Source: Candidatus Gastranaerophilales bacterium (GTDB lineage: Bacteria > Cyanobacteriota > Vampirovibrionia > Gastranaerophilales > Gastranaerophilaceae). From it: 64,000 nucleotides of DNA. The stretch's first letter is position 1. Each line of letters begins with the position of its first letter. The stretch spans positions 1 to 64,000 of the forward strand of contig CALVAK010000003.1 in assembly GCA_944325525.1 (NCBI GenBank), given 5' to 3'. Below the pieces are notes generated by a model. That model made no database searches and was not told the DNA's origin. It saw only the letters and a list, made by a program, of their open reading frames with translations. The position numbers and the translations under genes were made by a program. Positions 26,178-33,393 of the stretch are shown here, piece by piece.

Positions 26178-27622
26178 TGAATAATAACAGCCAATCAATA
26201 CATATAAAAAAAGATATATTGGTAAGGCTGGTTGAAGCATTTTTTTCTGATGACTTTAATGCAAATACTGCTTCCATTCCATATAAAATGCGTCCTAAAG
26301 ATGCTCAAGTTCCCTATAGGTGCTGTATATATAAAGAGCGTGAGATTATAAAAGATAGAATTATTGCTGATTTAGGTTTTGCAGTTGAACCTTTAGACGA
26401 ATCAGAAAAACTGGAAGATTTTGCTCAAATGGCTATAGAAAGAACAAAAATTGATTCTGAACCATTGACAGTTATTGAAGCTGCCTGTAAAGGATGTGTA
26501 CCGTCAAGAGTTTACGTTACTGATTTATGCCAGGGGTGTGTTGCAAGGGCTTGCGAAAAAACTTGTAAATTTGGAGCTATAACAATTGAAGGCGGTAGAA
26601 GCTACATTGATGGCAGCAAATGTAAAAATTGCGGAATGTGTATTAGTGCTTGTCCTTATAACGCAATAGTAAAACTGATTGTTCCGTGTGAACAGGCATG
26701 CCCTGTTCAGGCAATTTCAAAAGGAGAAAACGGTACTGCCGTAATTGATTTTGAAAAATGTATTTCTTGCGGAAAATGTGTAGCTGCGTGTCCTTTTGGT
26801 GCTGTTAATGAAAAAAGTAATTTAATAGATGTATTAAAACATATTAAAAACGGCAAAAAGGTTGTGGCTATGTTTGCACCTGCCATTGCAGGACAGTTCC
26901 CGGGCAGTATTTATCAGTTAAAAGCCGCAATGATAAAAGCCGGATTTTATGATGTATTTGAAGTTGCTCAAGGTGCCGATGTTACCACAAGAAAAGAATC
27001 AAAAGAATTTATTGAACGAATGAAAGAGAACAAACCTTTTATGACAACTTCTTGTTGTGCCGGATATAATAGTCTTGTTAAAAAACATCTTTCTGAAATT
27101 AAGCCGTTCGTTTCTGATACAAAAACACCATTATATTACATTGCTGAAATAGTTAAAGAGAAATATCCCGATGCAATAAGCGTTTTTATAAGTCCGTGTG
27201 TAGCAAAAAGAGTTGAAGTAAGTGAAAATAATAACATAGATTATGTTTTAAATGCAGATGAACTTGGAGCTATATTTATCGGAAGAAAAATAGAAATCTT
27301 AGCAATGGAAGATTGTAAGTTTGAATGTGAAAGTTCAAAACAAGGTAGAAACTACGGAATTACCGGCGGTGTTTCTTCTGCTGTAAATTCTTTAATTAAA
27401 AATAATGTTGATACTAAAGTATACATTGTTAACGGGTTAAATAAAGATAGTATTAAACAACTTAAAAAATATGCAAAAGACTCTTATTGCCCTGAAGGAA
27501 ATTTAATTGAAGTAATGTGTTGTGAAGGCGGCTGTATAGGCGGTAATTCTACAATCGCAAACCAAAAAACAGCAAAAAATATTATTAATAAATTACTTGA
27601 TAAAAGTGAAGATATTAAGTAA
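26177..27622 (+). CDS. [FeFe]-hydrogenase catalytic subunit (HfsD-like, with ferredoxin domains)
   Basis: 481 residues. The N-terminal part carries many cysteines in four-iron patterns: CKGC, CQGCVARACEKTC, CKNCGMCISACP, CEQACP and CISCGKCVAACP. The H-domain follows with motif 1 TTSCCAGY (about residues 290-297), motif 2 SPCVAKRVE (about 339-347) and motif 3 VMCCEGGCIGG (about 445-455). The proton-relay and cluster cysteines are kept (SCC), so this is the likely catalytic enzyme, unlike the upstream protein. Motif 1 has Ala for the usual Pro, and motif 3 has CEGGC for CPGGC. The small maturation-independent architecture matches hfsD in clostridial hfs operons. Maturases HydEFG are not in the window. 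Confidence 0.9.
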   Translation: MNNNSQSIHIKKDILVRLVEAFFSDDFNANTASIPYKMRPKDAQVPYRCCIYKEREIIKDRIIADLGFAVEPLDESEKLEDFAQMAIERTKIDSEPLTVIEAACKGCVPSRVYVTDLCQGCVARACEKTCKFGAITIEGGRSYIDGSKCKNCGMCISACPYNAIVKLIVPCEQACPVQAISKGENGTAVIDFEKCISCGKCVAACPFGAVNEKSNLIDVLKHIKNGKKVVAMFAPAIAGQFPGSIYQLKAAMIKAGFYDVFEVAQGADVTTRKESKEFIERMKENKPFMTTSCCAGYNSLVKKHLSEIKPFVSDTKTPLYYIAEIVKEKYPDAISVFISPCVAKRVEVSENNNIDYVLNADELGAIFIGRKIEILAMEDCKFECESSKQGRNYGITGGVSSAVNSLIKNNVDTKVYIVNGLNKDSIKQLKKYAKDSYCPEGNLIEVMCCEGGCIGGNSTIANQKTAKNIINKLLDKSEDIK

Positions 27623-29131
27623 TTATTTACCTATATATTGAAAAACTCTGTAACCTTCATAAGGTTCAACCATTTTTCCTGACTTAAATATTAATTTAAA
27701 ATATTTTGTTTGTGTCTTTTCCAAAACATGCTTTTTGTCGCTTATTGAATTTATCACATAATATTCTTTTTTAGGATTTTGCTTTTTTAAATAAGATACA
27801 TATTGGCTCCAACCCAAATCAGCATAGTTTGTTTTAACTGTTTTATCCCATATAACATAATCAAGATATTTCTTTCTAAATACAGAATATAATTTATGGG
27901 AATCACTCAAATAATACGCCAGAGAGACCATATAAGGTTCATTATCTATTAATATCAATGAATTGTCAGGACTAATATTTGCTTTAATATATTCTGCTGT
28001 TTCTTTTGCTCCCGTATAATTATATTTCAAATCTAATTTTGTATAATTTATGCCGTTAAATATTGTTAAAGCAAAAAATACAAATAACAATATATTTATT
28101 ATCTTTTCACTGAAAAAACAGCACTTCTTATTAAATTCTTTATTACTAAATAAAATCCAAAAGCAAAAAAGTAAAATAAGGTGAGCACAAAAAATCCTAT
28201 TTACATATACAAAGCTGTTATATGCAATAATATATATTGTTAATTGAAATAATACACTCAAAAATCCGATTAAAAACACTTTGAAGTTATTTATAGATAA
28301 GGCTATCCAGCACAATATATAGCTTAAAATCATTATCAGAATTAAAAAAATGTCTAAAAACGCATTAGGAAAAGACATATTTATATATATGTCATAATTA
28401 TATGCATTCAGGAAAAATAAAATCAAAATTCTTAAAACAGCATTAAATGTATTATTTAAATTAATTTCCAAAAAAACATTATTATTAGTTGTATTAGATA
28501 ATTCCCATAATACAGCATAAAAACCCAACACCATAATTAATAAGGCTAAAATATATATAGCAATTTTATCAAAATTTTTATTTCGTATACTCTTTATTAT
28601 ATTTTCCCAATAAAAAATAAAAGCAAGTACAAGCGAAAAAGCAAACATTATTATATGAGTGTTAGCAAGAAAAATTAAAACAAAGGCATATAATATAGGG
28701 TGCTGCTTTGTTCTATAATATAAAATTGCAGCAAGAAAAACAAGAAATGGGATTATTGAGTAATTTCTTGCAATAACCGGGAAAAAGTATAGAAAACCTG
28801 CACTAAGTATTATTGCGAGCTTTGTATACAGTTTAAACGGAGCAAAATACATCAACAAAAATACAGATAAACACATAAAGCCCCAGCATATTAATTGCAT
28901 GAATATTATATTATTAAATACTTTTGCGAATGGCATAACCATTAAATAAAATAAAATAGGATGCCCCTCATTTTGCAGATGCACAATTAATTGAGAAAGA
29001 GATAAATGTTTGCACAACTGCCATACCTGTGCTTCATCCGCCCATGTTTCATGATGAAATAGCGTATTTAATGTAAAAAGTGCATATATTATAGTTATAA
29101 TTACAGAAAAGATTAATAGTTTTTTATTCAT
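27623..29131 (-). CDS. GT39-like membrane glycosyltransferase (GT-C fold)
   Basis: About 502 residues from the ATG at 29131. A longer reading from a TTG at 29194 would begin inside the rpsU terminator hairpin and is rejected. The first membrane helix is followed by HETWADEAQVWQL, the Asp-Glu loop motif of GT39/PMT-like transferases, then EGHPILFYL, a common second signature. About ten or more membrane segments fill residues 60-360, and the C-terminal end is soluble. Such enzymes use polyprenyl-phosphate sugars to modify lipids or proteins. It converges with the hydrogenase operon with no gap between the two stops. Confidence 0.75.
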   Translation of the reverse strand: MNKKLLIFSVIITIIYALFTLNTLFHHETWADEAQVWQLCKHLSLSQLIVHLQNEGHPILFYLMVMPFAKVFNNIIFMQLICWGFMCLSVFLLMYFAPFKLYTKLAIILSAGFLYFFPVIARNYSIIPFLVFLAAILYYRTKQHPILYAFVLIFLANTHIIMFAFSLVLAFIFYWENIIKSIRNKNFDKIAIYILALLIMVLGFYAVLWELSNTTNNNVFLEINLNNTFNAVLRILILFFLNAYNYDIYINMSFPNAFLDIFLILIMILSYILCWIALSINNFKVFLIGFLSVLFQLTIYIIAYNSFVYVNRIFCAHLILLFCFWILFSNKEFNKKCCFFSEKIINILLFVFFALTIFNGINYTKLDLKYNYTGAKETAEYIKANISPDNSLILIDNEPYMVSLAYYLSDSHKLYSVFRKKYLDYVIWDKTVKTNYADLGWSQYVSYLKKQNPKKEYYVINSISDKKHVLEKTQTKYFKLIFKSGKMVEPYEGYRVFQYIGK

Positions 29132-29177
29132 AATTTTCAATAATATTTTTATAAACAATAAAAAAACCATAAACGGT

Positions 29178-29205
29178 AAAAAGAGAGAACACAATGTGTT
29201 CTCTC
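29178..29205 (-). terminator. Intrinsic terminator of rpsU
   Basis: On the minus strand, GAGAGAACAC / GTGTTCTCTC (10-bp stem, three-base loop; plus positions 29183-29205) followed by five T. It lies 12 bases after the rpsU stop. Confidence 0.92.
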
Positions 29206-29217
29206 ATAATATAAAAA

Positions 29218-29391
29218 TTATACACGTCTTTTGCGGGCTGCTTCAGACTTGCGTTTTTTCTTTATGCTTGGTTTTTCGTAGCGTTCACGGCGTTTTATTT
29301 CGGAAAGAATGCCTGCTTTTTGAATTTTTTTCTTAAATCTTTTTAAAGCACTTTCAATACTTTCGTTATCGCCAACTCTTACTTCCGGCAT
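29218..29391 (-). CDS. rpsU: 30S ribosomal protein bS21
   Basis: 57-residue basic protein, translated by me from the minus strand: starts [20 protein letters not shown], continues through KKIQKAG and ends AARKRRV. This is the normal length and pattern of bS21, which sits near the 3' end of 16S rRNA and helps mRNA binding. The gene is short enough to be missed by length cutoffs. GGTGG is 7-11 bases before the ATG. It is monocistronic, with its own terminator. Confidence 0.96.
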   Translation of the reverse strand: MPEVRVGDNESIESALKRFKKKIQKAGILSEIKRRERYEKPSIKKKRKSEAARKRRV

Positions 29392-29465
29392 TTATTTTCA
29401 CCACCTTTATTAACTTAAAGTATATTATAAAAGAATATTAACAAGAACATATTTTTATTTCAAGC

Positions 29466-29494
29466 AAAAAATACCGCCCTCTCAGGCGGTATTT
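29466..29494 (-). terminator. Intrinsic terminator of the SLH protein gene
   Basis: On the minus strand, ATACCGCC / GGCGGTAT stem with a five-base loop, followed by a T run. It sits 22 bases after the stop of the 29516 gene. Confidence 0.9.
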
Positions 29495-29515
29495 TACATA
29501 ACATTGAATTTTGGT

Positions 29516-30772
29516 TTAGTAAGGAATAACAAGATCTTGAGTTAATTCTAACCAAACAAAATCACCGTCATTAGCTTTATAAGTTCTTCCCGGAGTTGTA
29601 AGGCCGGTAAGTAAACCAAGACCTGCACCAACAGGAGCACCTATAGCAATTCCGTTATCATAGTGGTCATGGCAAGACATTGCAGCAATACCAACACCAA
29701 CACCTGCACCAACAACAGCACCACCAACAGTATAGCCAACAGGTTTAGCCCATCTGTTTTCAGTTAATACACCGTTGTTATTCAATACTTCTGCCTTAAA
29801 CGGAGTAACAACGCCATTAGGAAGTACCATTTTTTCGAATTCTACAGTAACTTTATCATTCTTATTCCACCATTTTTTAGGTGTAATAGAAGTGATTTTT
29901 GCAATCATTGTTGTTCCTCTCGGAATAACAAGAGTATCTTCTACAGTATAAACATCATCTTTTGCTGTAAATGTAACTGTATCACCTACATTAGCATCTT
30001 TAGATGAGAAGTATGTGTAGAAATAGCCTTTAATAATATTTTTAGCTAATATAATTTTATTCTGGTTAGTGATTTGAACTTCATTCACTTCAGCTTTTTT
30101 AGTAACATCTAAATGTTCTATACCTTGAAGAACTTCTTTGCTAACGTATTTTTCTTGAACAGCAGTTAATTTATTTTTTAATTTATATAAAAGAACAGCT
30201 GCTTCAGCTTTATTTAAATTCTTGTTAGGAAGTAGTTCATCAGCATCAGGATAGTTAACATAAATTCCGAGGTCAATTGTTTTTGCAAATTGCAATGTTG
30301 CCCAAGAAGGAACAGATGCTTTATCCTTAAACGGATTTAATGCACTTGCATTACCTTTATAATCTTTAGTAATATGGCTTATAACAGAAGCTGCTTCAGC
30401 TTTAGTCATAATTCTATCAGGTTTAAAAGTGCCATCTTCATAACCATAAATTAAACCTAATTTTGATGATAATAAAATATCACCGTAGTCAGATCTTGAT
30501 GAAACTACATCAGAGAATGGGTTTTCATCAGCCAATGAAGCTGTTCTGTGTCCTAAAGTTTTTAATAAAGCAGTATTAAAAACTGATCTTGTAACTTCTT
30601 CTTCAGGAAGAAAAGCATCTTTCTTCAAAGGAAGAATACCATTTTCCACAATAGCTGTAATTTCTTTGTTAGCCCAATAATCAGCAGGAACATCACTATA
30701 AACAGCTGCATTTGCCGGACTAAAGGATAACATCATGAAAAATACCGCTATACTTGCTAAAATCTTTTTCAT
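29516..30772 (-). CDS. Exported SLH-domain protein with glycine-zipper segment
   Basis: About 418 residues from the ATG at 30772, which has GGAG six bases upstream; the ATG at 30784 adds four residues with no such site. A signal peptide (KKILASIAVFFMMLSFSPANAA) is cleaved near ANA. Three SLH repeats follow: YSDVPADYWANKEITAIVE, NPFSDV...YGYEDGTFKPDRIMTKAEA, and NPFKDKASVPSWA. SLH domains tether proteins to cell-wall polymer or, in cyanobacteria-like outer membranes, peptidoglycan. After a beta-rich middle (TVTFTAKDDVYTVEDTLVI) comes a Gly-rich, TM-like stretch GGAVVGAGVGVGIAAMS resembling glycine-zipper proteins. Long untranslated leader, so expression may be regulated. Confidence 0.85.
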   Translation of the reverse strand: MKKILASIAVFFMMLSFSPANAAVYSDVPADYWANKEITAIVENGILPLKKDAFLPEEEVTRSVFNTALLKTLGHRTASLADENPFSDVVSSRSDYGDILLSSKLGLIYGYEDGTFKPDRIMTKAEAASVISHITKDYKGNASALNPFKDKASVPSWATLQFAKTIDLGIYVNYPDADELLPNKNLNKAEAAVLLYKLKNKLTAVQEKYVSKEVLQGIEHLDVTKKAEVNEVQITNQNKIILAKNIIKGYFYTYFSSKDANVGDTVTFTAKDDVYTVEDTLVIPRGTTMIAKITSITPKKWWNKNDKVTVEFEKMVLPNGVVTPFKAEVLNNNGVLTENRWAKPVGYTVGGAVVGAGVGVGIAAMSCHDHYDNGIAIGAPVGAGLGLLTGLTTPGRTYKANDGDFVWLELTQDLVIPY

Positions 30773-30784
30773 TTTTTTCTCCAT

Positions 30785-31100
30785 GTTTAATGTAAACCTA
30801 AACTAGTCAAATTAATTATATAATGATAATAATTAATTTGCAATAAACATTATAAACAACCGGATATCAGCCATGTGGAGTTACATACATTACAGTTTAT
30901 TTGGTTTAATGTTTAAAATCATGTTGTTTTTAAATGAATGTAGAATACATACGGACAAAATTTTATTATTGACTAAAAACGAATTAATTAATTTTTAAAA
31001 GTGGTGATTTTATTTAAAAAAGGAAAAAATTTTGTTAAATTATGAAAATTATCAGGTGATAAATTACATAAATAAATTATTATTGGTATATTACTTTTTA
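30785..31100. other. Intergenic region upstream of the SLH gene
   Basis: Over 300 bases, AT-rich, between the divergent SLH gene and tRNA-Lys. TTGACTAAAAAC and TATAAT-like words occur, and the SLH promoter must lie here, but I cannot place it securely. No gene or strong hairpin is seen. Confidence 0.45.
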
Positions 31101-31128
31101 TTGTGTAAAATTTTTTTTATATTATAAT
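31101..31128 (+). promoter_or_regulatory. Probable sigma-70-type promoter of tRNA-Lys
   Basis: -35 TTGTGT at 31101-31106, 16-base spacer, -10 TATAAT at 31123-31128, placing the transcript start a few bases before the tRNA at 31142. Confidence 0.6.
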
Positions 31129-31141
31129 TAAAGAGAAAAAA

Positions 31142-31217
<76 letters not shown>

Positions 31218-31221
31218 TATC

Positions 31222-31256
31222 AAAGAAGACAGATTTTATAATCTGTCTTCTTTATT
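31222..31256 (+). terminator. Intrinsic terminator of tRNA-Lys
   Basis: 14-bp stem 31222-31235 with 31240-31253 (AAAGAAGACAGATT / AATCTGTCTTCTTT), four-base loop, then an AT-rich tail. Part of the direct repeat at 31230-31304. Confidence 0.85.
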
Positions 31257-31304
31257 TGCAATAACTTGATTTATATCACTTTTTACTCTAATTCCCTAGT
31301 GTTT
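31230..31304 (+). repeat. Direct repeat copy A (tRNA-Lys proximal)
   Basis: Matches 32947-33022 at roughly 80% by eye: both run from CAGATTTTA through an AATCTG hairpin half and (C/T)AACTTG(A/G)TTTA to TTTTTACTCT and CTAGTGTTT/TTAGTGTTT. It brackets the cassette with the 93-residue protein and the Fic gene. Confidence 0.75.
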
Positions 31305-31334
31305 ATAGTTATGTTAATGTTTAAACTGGTAAAA

Positions 31335-31616
31335 TTATTTTTCTTCTTTTTTGTTTAAGTACTCATTTGTAACATGTTCAACATCTTCTATACTGGCGGA
31401 AATTTTAAGCATTGGTTCCCAAATTAAAGATTTTTTCTCATCTTCTATTAAATGCCATATAACACCTGTTTTGGTATCGAGCAAATATTGGTCTGTTCTA
31501 ATATTTGGATTCATATAAATTTTGTATCTCTCATAGTTGTCCTTATTAGAATTAAATAGATATCCTAGTATAAATGAACATACTAAGAAAAATGTAATAA
31601 TAAATATCTTTTTCAT
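31335..31616 (-). CDS. Small exported or membrane-anchored protein, unknown
   Basis: 93 residues. KKIFIITFFLVCSFILGYLF is a membrane-anchor or signal sequence. The rest is hydrophilic with DQYLLDTKTGVIWHL and WEPM, a 'DTKTG.vW' pattern found in short proteins of many bacteria, with no assigned function. AAGGAATTTTT precedes the ATG at 31616. It lies in the Fic cassette on the same strand, 110 bases downstream of fic. Confidence 0.55.
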   Translation of the reverse strand: MKKIFIITFFLVCSFILGYLFNSNKDNYERYKIYMNPNIRTDQYLLDTKTGVIWHLIEDEKKSLIWEPMLKISASIEDVEHVTNEYLNKKEEK

Positions 31617-31726
31617 AAAAATTCCTTTTCTGTAATATTATATAAAATTAATTTTTACTTGAATAGTGTTTTTATTATTTTGCAGTTTTTAGAAAAGGTT
31701 ATTTTTATTGCAGGGTTTGAAGCGGG

Positions 31727-32764
31727 TTAAATAACTTCCCAATAACCGCCTTTATCTGGACCAATACGACGAAGTTTATTTCTTTTTTTTAAGTTAGATA
31801 TTTGTTTTGCTATTGCACGTCTTGAAATATTTAAAATTTCTGCCAGTTCTGTTGTTGTAATTTTCGGATTTTTAGAAACTAGTTCTAAAATTTTCTGTGA
31901 ACTTTTCTGTGAACTTTTCTGTGAACTTTTTTCTTCTTTTGTATTTATGCTTTTTATTTGCATTTCTCTGTTATCTAATAAGTTTTTCTCATCTAATAGA
32001 AGATTTCCAAAAAACTTATTTAGAAATTCCATTGTGTATGCAATATTGTTTTTCAAATTTTGATAGTTTGCACGCACTAAAGCATTACGAAAATATTGTG
32101 CGTGTTTTTCAAATAAATCATTGTTTGTTTCAAAACCCAAAGTATAAAGGTATTTGATTGTAAAAACAGCAGTTGTTCTAGTGTTACCTTCTCCAAAAGG
32201 ATGGATTTGCCATATTCCTGATACAAATTTCGCAATGTGTTCAACTTCTTCTTTTATAGAAAGACCTTTGTAGTTAAATTGTTTTTCTTGTGAAAAATCA
32301 TAGTCTAATGTTTCTTTTATACTATCAGAACGTCCATATATAACAGTATCACCATTCAAAATAGGCTCTTTTTTTGTTATTTCATATGTTCTAATTTTCC
32401 CAGCTATTTCATCATCTAATATTCCTGTGAATAATACTTTGTGAATAGAAATTAATTCGGCAGGGCTAAACGAAAAAGCATGTGTGCTTAAAAGTTTTGT
32501 AATGCGGGCAGAAACTTCATCTGCTTCTTTTTCATTGTGTTCTTTTAAAGTTTTAGCAGGATTTTCTCTATAATAACGAGAAATTTTTTCATTAGCTTCA
32601 TCAATAGAAATTTTACCTTCTATATTGTGTTTTGCGATTTCAATAAGATATTTTGAAGGTGTTAAACCATCAACTTGCTGTAAACCAATAGCAATACCCC
32701 AGTTTTCAGCTTTCTTGTATTTTTCTGGTTCATTTTGTTTTTTATATTCTTCAAAATCATCCAT
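31727..32764 (-). CDS. Fic/DOC-family protein with C-terminal winged helix
   Basis: 345 residues. The core motif HPFGEGNTR starts at His188 and fits HxFx(D/E)GNxR, needed for AMP transfer from ATP to a hydroxyl of a target protein. An N-terminal segment GLQQVDGLTPS...NIEGKIS recalls VbhA-type inhibitory regions, though the [S/T]xxxE[G/N] motif is not intact there (Lys in place of Ser/Thr). The C-terminus has a helix-turn-helix (TTTELAEILNISRRAIAKQISNL). Between them is SSQK repeated three times, from a 12-base tandem repeat at about 31896-31935. Family members act as toxins, regulators or effectors; the target here is unknown. The start ATG at 32764 has GGAACAG upstream. Confidence 0.9.
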   Translation of the reverse strand: MDDFEEYKKQNEPEKYKKAENWGIAIGLQQVDGLTPSKYLIEIAKHNIEGKISIDEANEKISRYYRENPAKTLKEHNEKEADEVSARITKLLSTHAFSFSPAELISIHKVLFTGILDDEIAGKIRTYEITKKEPILNGDTVIYGRSDSIKETLDYDFSQEKQFNYKGLSIKEEVEHIAKFVSGIWQIHPFGEGNTRTTAVFTIKYLYTLGFETNNDLFEKHAQYFRNALVRANYQNLKNNIAYTMEFLNKFFGNLLLDEKNLLDNREMQIKSINTKEEKSSQKSSQKSSQKILELVSKNPKITTTELAEILNISRRAIAKQISNLKKRNKLRRIGPDKGGYWEVI

Positions 32765-32946
32765 ATACTCTGTTCCTACATAAATATAATGCTATTTTAA
32801 CATATTTTTGCAGTTTTTTTGAATAATTTGCTTTTTATATAATTTCAATAACGACAGGATAGAAATTGGGGCAAAATATATGCTGTTACACACTTTTTAG
32901 AATATGTTGTGTTAATCCGTATGTGAATCTCTAACTTTTCAAAAAA

Positions 32947-33022
32947 CAGATTTTAAAATCTGGCTTTTTATTTTGTAACAACTTGGTTTAAACTGGTTTT
33001 TTACTCTGATTCCTTAGTGTTT
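32947..33022 (+). repeat. Direct repeat copy B (beyond the Fic gene)
   Basis: Partner of 31230-31304. It is preceded by GAATCTCT, the same eight bases as the tRNA-Lys T-arm 3' part just ahead of copy A, then an A-rich tract. This suggests a decayed duplicate of the tRNA 3' end, as left by elements integrating at a tRNA. Confidence 0.65.
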
Positions 33023-33029
33023 GAAAGGA

Positions 33030-33269
33030 TTAATTTATTTTAATATCAGTTAAGTCTTTTAACTTTACATTTAATGCTTCTGATAATTCTTGAAGAAAAT
33101 ATAATGACGGACTTTTATTGCCGCTCTCTAATGCTGTAATATAAGAGCGTTCTGCATCTAAAATCTCAGCAAGTTTCTCTTGCGTAAGGTTAAGTTTCTT
33201 GCGGTAAAATTTAATATTTAAACCTAAATGTTTAAGTAATTTTCTATTTTTACTAGGATTTTTCTTCAT
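33030..33269 (-). CDS. XRE-family helix-turn-helix regulator
   Basis: 79 residues. HTH_3 fold covers residues 14-72: LGLNIKFYRKKLNLTQEKLAEILDAERSYITALESGNKSPSLYFLQELSEAL. This is the size of controller (C) proteins that time restriction-modification expression. It is divergent from the nuclease-methyltransferase at 33394, and the gap holds an inverted pair of identical 11-base sites, so control of both genes is likely. No integrase or toxin partner adjoins it. Confidence 0.9.
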   Translation of the reverse strand: MKKNPSKNRKLLKHLGLNIKFYRKKLNLTQEKLAEILDAERSYITALESGNKSPSLYFLQELSEALNVKLKDLTDIKIN

Positions 33270-33309
33270 AATAAATATTATGAAGAGTTTACTATTTTTA
33301 TACTATATT

Positions 33310-33384
33310 CCATTAGAAACTACAATAAACTCCTATAATTAAAGGATTTATAAAATAATATATAATGTAACATGTTTCTAACGG
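33310..33384. promoter_or_regulatory. Inverted operator pair between XRE regulator and nuclease-methyltransferase
   Basis: CCATTAGAAAC at 33310-33320 (plus) and CCGTTAGAAAC at 33374-33384 (minus) differ in one base and face each other across 53 bases. TATAAT at 33361-33366 lies just before the second copy and ahead of the ATG at 33394, so a protein bound there would cover the start of the methyltransferase transcript. The leader there has no clear ribosome binding site. Confidence 0.6.
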
Positions 33385-33393
33385 TATACAAAA

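Noticed and set aside
29132..29194. TTG start at 29194 for the GT39-like protein
   Set aside because: It would begin inside the rpsU terminator hairpin; the ATG at 29131 gives a normal N-terminal helix.
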